From contig NC_063264.1 in the NCBI RefSeq assembly GCF_019578655.1, positions 7,853,213 to 7,917,212 of the forward strand: a DNA stretch of 64,000 nucleotides. The letters run 5' to 3'. Source of the DNA: Ricinus communis (taxonomy: Eukaryota > Streptophyta > Magnoliopsida > Malpighiales > Euphorbiaceae). Positions 59,289 to 64,000 of the stretch are shown piece after piece (the first letter of the stretch is position 1; each line of letters opens with the position of its first letter). The translations under genes were made by a program, and so were the position numbers. Below the pieces are notes generated by a model. That model made no database searches. It was not told the DNA's origin and saw nothing but the letters and a program-made list of their open reading frames with translations.

Positions 59289-62069
59289 TGTAATACCCAG
59301 AATTTTTATATATTTAATAATGAGTTTTTATTTAAATTAATTTTAGCTTCATTTTTATTTGGTATAATTTGAAATGATTTAATGGAAATTTTAATATTAG
59401 TCAATTGAATGAGTTATTTTTCTATACCCAATTAATTTAAAATTTTAAGAATTAATTAAGTAAATTATTTGAGAAATCATTATATTTTGGTTATTCGAAT
59501 TTTCCCCAAATGCATATTTATATAAGTAAAATTATATATTGAAAAATTTTGAAAGAAATTGTAAAGGATGTTTTTATAAAATTTTTTTTGGAGAAATTGG
59601 TATTTTAATTAGCCAGTCGTATTTAATTTTAAGTTGAAAAATATCTAGCAAATTGGTTATTTAATTTAATTATGGGTAGGACTTAATTGGAGAATTATTT
59701 TTGGATAAGGATTAAAAGTATAATTTTATTTTTATGGGGTTTTAATGGAAATTTGTGAGTTTGGTATTTTTGTAAATAAATATGTCGGTCAGGGGTATTT
59801 ATGTAATTGTGTATTTTCAATAATTCTAATTTGGCCCAAATTAATTAGTTAAGGGTTTAATTGAAAGGCTAAGGAAAAGTTTAGGGGTTAAATTAGAATT
59901 TGCTGGATGAAATTGTAAGTAATTAAGAAAGGTGAGGGATCAAATTGTAATAAGAAAAATTTCAGGGGCCTAATGTTGATATTGAAAGGAAAGAAAAATC
60001 GAGAAGGAAAAAAAGAGGAAGAGAAAGGAATCGGGAGGAAGCTTGGGACGCCGGCCCATGGCGATGGGGAGGCGCCTGTCTGGGGCTCTGGTGACGGCAG
60101 CCAGCACGATGGTAGGCGGTGGCAGCAGGGGCCAGCGAATAAAGCGGAGGACGATCACAGCAACTCACCGCTGTAGAAGGAGTTTCCGACGACCATTTCG
60201 AGCGATTCTGGTCTCAAAATGACCAGTGAGGTGCAAGCCTTCTTTTCCGGCCTTAATCGCGTTGTGGGATTGCCGGAAAAGAAAGTTGCAGCGAAGGGAA
60301 GTTTTCATCAGCAGCTCGATTTTTAAGCTTTTCTGGCCATCTCCGAAGAGGCTAGGCTGATCAGAGCTCATCAACGGACTCTCCTCAACTCAAGCTTCGC
60401 ATTGGCACCAGTTTCGTGGCGATCGGGCTTCGTTTGTGAATCGACGGCCATCGGAAAATCAGAAGCGGGGATCGTCATCAGCGCGTCGTTGTGAGTCCGA
60501 TGGTGTGTTCGGATCGTAGATCGGACTCCGGCGGCCAGAGGCGAGTCGACCGAGCGATCGAGCGTCTCGGTAATTTTCTCTGGCCGTTGATCTTGGAAAT
60601 TCTTTGATTTTAAATTTATGTCTATTGGTTTATGTTGAGAATTGGATGATATTTGTGAGTCAAAAATAATTGTCGGTCAGTTTGCCTGCCTCGTATTTTA
60701 TGTTGTGTGGCGGAGTCGGAAAATAGTGAAGTTTGGGGATCCGACTCCCGTTGTTTGAATTGTTGGATATTTGAAGTATTTTTCTGGCAGGTCCTGGACC
60801 CGTTTTTACGAGGGGTAATGTCCGTGTTGTAGGGGAGGTTTTGCCGGATTTTCGGTAGAATTCTTCCGAGTCGAGATTCTTAGACAGTCAGTCTTAGGAA
60901 TCTAGGCCTAGGATTAATGGTTAATTATTTCCGCGTTTTGATAAATTATTTTCCATTACTAGATAATCCGTTTGTTTGACTCGCTCCAACCGAGGCACCG
61001 GAGCAGAGTTAGGAGGTCGTTAAATCTGTGAGTTAAAGTCATATATCGTTTATACACGTGTCATGCATAAAATTTGATTTGCTACTGTGATTGTTCATTT
61101 GCAATTTCAATTATTCATTTAATTATTATTATATGTATAATGCTTTTTAATTACTATTTAAATATGTTCTTCCTTTATCATAAATTTTAATATTGCATGA
61201 TGACTCGGGATGGGACGGCAGTAGAACATAGGAGTTGGATGAGTGCTCCGATATAAATTTGAGAGAGATAGAGAAAGAGTAAATAGGTAAAATTTTAAGA
61301 AAGAAAGATTTAGACCTGCCCTGGTCGAGCATCGCTTTCTAGGCTAGTAGAGTGTGTTTGCCGGAGTAAAGGTCCCTGATCGAGCTTTGCTCTCTGGACG
61401 CCAGTCCTGTTGGAATGAGAAAGTTGAGATACAAGTGACCAGGCTGGAGGTAAGGTCCCTGATCGAGCTTTGCTCTCTGGGCGCCAGTCCTGTTAGAATG
61501 AGAGAGTTGAGATATTAGAGTTGAGCTTTGCTCTCCGTCCCGTTGCGTGTGGAATAATTTTTGTTTAAGCATGGCATGACACATATGCTTTAACATGACA
61601 CGTATGGTTTGCGTGATTTATTAATTATTTTAAAATTTAATGAATGTGATATTGAGATGTTTGAAACTGTTTTAGATATATGATTTTAGCTCACTCTAGA
61701 CCGGGTCTCCATTTCTATTTTGATTCGTGATTAGTCTTCCCGCAACTCTCATTCAGTAACCCGACTCCTTCATCATCGGGTGGTGTTTGATTTGGTATAT
61801 CAAATTGTAAAAATCTTAGATCCTCCGTAGTAGTAATAATAAGGATATCAGTGGTAGTTTTCTGTAATTTCGGGTCTCGCCTAATTTTTCTGGCAGACCG
61901 AAGTATTTATGTAGAATGTAACTATTAAGATAATTTGTGGCTTAAATAATATTAATTTGAGATGAGATTTGATTGAGTTAGTGAGTGTCAGACTTATTAC
62001 GGGATTCGGTAACCTTAAGTCTACCCATTCCCTAGTGCCGGTCACGGGCTCACGGATGGGATCGTGACA
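59289..62069. mobile_element. Solo LTR, 2781 bp
   Basis: Starts TGTAATACCC and ends GATCGTGACA, with the canonical TG...CA ends, and is flanked by the identical 5-bp repeat GATAC (59284-59288 and 62070-62074). No internal retroviral-type genes lie between. It is therefore best read as a solo LTR left by recombination between the two LTRs of one large element, probably Ty3/gypsy because of LTR size. Its middle (about 60040-60560) is GC-rich, unlike the AT-rich first 700 bases. The short open frames there are not genes. Perfect ends and target duplication suggest a fairly recent insertion. Confidence 0.92.
61367..61560. repeat. 83-bp tandem duplication inside the solo LTR
   Basis: A unit beginning AGGTCCCTGATCGAGCTTTG and ending GAGTTGAGATA occurs at about 61369 and 61452, followed by a partial third copy (GAGCTTTGCTCTCCGTCC). 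The copies differ at only a few positions. Confidence 0.85.
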
Positions 62070-62074
62070 GATAC
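62070..62074. repeat. Target-site duplication, right copy (GATAC)
   Basis: Exact repeat of 59284-59288 directly after the CA end of the solo LTR. Confidence 0.9.
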
Positions 62075-62341
62075 AGACAGTAATTATTTGTTACTCATCT
62101 ACTAGCAAGTGTAATACATCCGAGTAAAACAATAATCTGGCTGTAGAATCGTTGAAAGTTTTCCCACTTTTTAGTAAGATGCATTTCTTAACTGTTAGGA
62201 TACGACCAAAAATCACTTAGCCTAGAGGCTGAATCTCGGCTAAGTCACTTAGATTAGAGGCTGAATGACGGCTAGCCCAAAAGGTTGGATGAGAGGCATA
62301 AAGGTACTCCCTTTTCCTACAATACAAATTTGTCTTCCAAG
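62075..62341. other. 3' flank of the right-edge NLR gene
   Basis: Probably the 3' UTR of the minus-strand gene. It contains a tandem pair of CACTTAG(C/A)(C/T)TAGAGGCTGAAT words at 62214 and 62246. Nothing else recognised. Confidence 0.5.
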
Positions 62342-64000
62342 TCATTTCCATGGTTGTCGATTTGCCGACTTCTCCTTTCCTTTGTTCTTAGTAATCGAGC
62401 TCCTTGCCGGATTAGCAGAATTTGTTCCTCTCCCTCTTCCTCTTCCTCTTCCCATTCCCCTCCCAATGCCTATTCCATTTGTGCCATTTCTCTTTGAACC
62501 GCTAGCATTAGAAGGAGCGGATTCAGTTGTGTCGCTTTCCCGTGGAATTGAAGTACTAGAGCGATTTGCAGGTGGAGCAATAATTCTGAATGCTTGTTTA
62601 GGTTGACGATTACTTGGCTAAAAATATACGATATGAAATTATTGAAGTTAATTAGCAATCAAGACTCGCATGCATATACTTAATAACATTATTTAACTTT
62701 GTAATCATGATGATTTTGGTATTTTTTTTTTTTCAAACCTGTGATGACTGATTGCCATCCAAGGATTCTGACGCAGGCTGTGAACCATATCTTGCTCTCT
62801 TTTTTTGTCCCTACATAATTATTGAGATTAGTTCTGCTTTGCACAATTAATCTTTTTCTATCATAATTCATTAGTTATGGATGTCAAAGGACAGCGGAGA
62901 TTTATGTACCTCTGGTATTGCACGGGTAGAAGCATCTGGTGCAACTGGGAACTGGGTAGTCATCTGAGGACATCTTTCAACTCTGAACTTTTTAAGAGAT
63001 GAAAGAATGAGATCACATCCCGGTGGACAGAATCTGATGAGGTTTGGCAATTCTTCTAGATATAATCTCAATAGCTTGGGAAACTCCATGATCTCCTTCT
63101 TGTCAATGATGTCTACTCCCTTTTCTTTAGGACCAAATATTTCTACTATCTTGGAACAGTGTGTCACTCTGAACTCCTCCAAAGATGGAAGCATGAATTC
63201 ATAACCTCCAGGGAACAAGCTGACGAGGCTTGGTAAGTCTTCTAGGTGTAGTTTCAAAAGCATAGGGAATCTGATTTGCATGCTATTGATGTCTTTTTTA
63301 TCTTCACATTCAAATACTGCAGCCAATTGATTGCATGATTTTATGTAAAGCTCTGTTAGACATGGAAGATATTGAGCAACTGTCAACGGAAGGAGAATCT
63401 TCAATCTGTTACAATTTGATATCGAAATCTTTTGCAGGCGTGTGAAACATAGAGGGCGAAAATGTGACTTCAATGATATTGATATTCCAGTATCCTTTTC
63501 AGCATCATCGGAATCCTCTTTAGCAATGATTCGCTCCAACTGCGACCATTCTTCTAAGTGCAGAGTTTCCAGTGGTATTTCTTTGGCATCTGCAATTGTT
63601 AATTGTTCTAAATTCGTTGAAACCTGCATCACAAAATAAGAAAATTATATATTTGAATGCAATAGAAATTATAAATTGAAAACATCCAGAGTATCAAGAA
63701 AGGGAAACAAACAATGCAAATGGACAATGTAATCTGAATAAGAAAAATACTAGGTCAAGGTTTCAAATGCACAAGATATATATGTATGTAGACTTGGTGA
63801 AATGCAAAAAGAATTATTTGATGTAACATACCCTGGGAGTGATCCGTAGAAAAGAACTCATCAATAAGTTGGGACAATCACGAATATCTACAAGGCACAA
63901 AGATGGCAATACTACATCATGGTTCATTGAGAATATGTAGCCAACTTCTGACGAGTCTTCCACTTCGAAATCTCTTCTCGCAGAGTGTGGCAAGTTGTCA
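62342..64000 (-). CDS. RPS2-like NBS-LRR gene, 3' half, with Gly-Arg-rich tail (continues past the window)
   Basis: Four exons read cleanly in phase on the minus strand: from beyond 64000 to 63832, 63623-62910 (238 codons), 62810-62739 (24 codons) and 62617-62342, ending TGA at 62344-62342. The second carries divergent LRRs (LEQLTIADAKEIPLETLHLE, LPSLVSLFPGGYEFMLPSLE, LPNLIRFCPPGCDLILSSLK). The third is short and basic (GQKKRARYGSQPASESLDG). The last ends in a Gly-Arg-rich run (GIGRGMGRGRGRGRG) and a Lys-rich end. No stop or frameshift is seen, unlike the copy at 53.8-57 kb, so it may be functional. CC and NBS parts must lie to the right. The LRR portion recognises ligands or partners in this family; the role of the tail is unknown. 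Confidence 0.82.

Noticed and set aside
59962..60374. Several short open frames on both strands in the GC-rich centre of the solo LTR
   Set aside because: Overlapping frames on both strands are expected from GC-rich sequence; none has a start context or domain, and the segment lies inside an LTR.
62265..62606. 113-codon plus-strand open frame rich in Pro/Leu
   Set aside because: It is the antisense of the Gly-Arg-rich last exon of the minus-strand NLR gene.

Overview
The window is nuclear DNA from a flowering plant, almost certainly a dicot. The signs are a strong AT bias, GT/AG introns, plant-only gene families (RBP45-type RNA-binding protein, CC-NBS-LRR resistance proteins, xyloglucan endotransglucosylase/hydrolase, FGGY kinase) and abundant plant retrotransposon and FAR1/Mutator-like debris. 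The protein flavour recalls Malpighiales/Euphorbiaceae, but that is an impression, not a measurement. Only one gene looks intact and complete: the RBP45-like gene on the minus strand (7576 to 3040, seven coding exons, 404 residues by my splicing). A second gene, the 3' half of an NLR resistance gene on the minus strand (64000 to 62342), looks intact but runs off the right edge.

Layout. 1-1940: the degenerate 3' end of a Ty3/gypsy chromovirus with its 3' LTR. 2400-7800: the RBP45-like gene. 8872-10139: a 5'-truncated NLR tail on the plus strand. 10577-15885: nested copies of one non-coding repeat family (called R here), including a palindrome with arms of about 1.4-1.5 kb. 15890-19815 and 25855-30190: two 5'-truncated minus-strand copies of the same FGGY carbohydrate-kinase gene, alignable through exons and introns, separated and flanked by further R copies (20740-22140, 31388-32840). 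32341-35345: AT-rich DNA with a dispersed direct repeat. 36334-37564: an XTH pseudogene with several frameshifts and a lost splice acceptor. 38160-39110: a short tandem array split by a GC-rich element with terminal inverted repeats that carries tRNA-like A and B boxes.

39120-53000 is a mosaic of Mutator-type material. Two copies of the same ULP1-associated gene lie in opposite orientation near its ends (39674 on plus, 52510 on minus), with a dead FAR1-type transposase next to the left copy. The middle holds a 1.4 kb tandem repeat (three copies), a Ty1/copia reverse-transcriptase scrap and small tandem arrays. 53840-57056 is a broken CC-NBS-LRR gene with readable P-loop, kinase-2 and MHD motifs. 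59289-62069 is a clean 2.78 kb solo LTR with a 5-bp target duplication. The window ends inside the second NLR gene.

The region therefore reads as a decaying resistance-gene neighbourhood: three relics or members of one NLR family, repeatedly invaded by transposons, next to one conserved housekeeping-type RNA-binding gene. I see no bacterial-style operon, CRISPR array, tRNA or rRNA gene. The strongest candidates for something undescribed are the R repeat family with its long palindrome and its association with duplicated FGGY fragments, the tRNA-like promoter boxes inside an inverted-repeat element, and the Gly-Arg-rich tail on the right-edge NLR.
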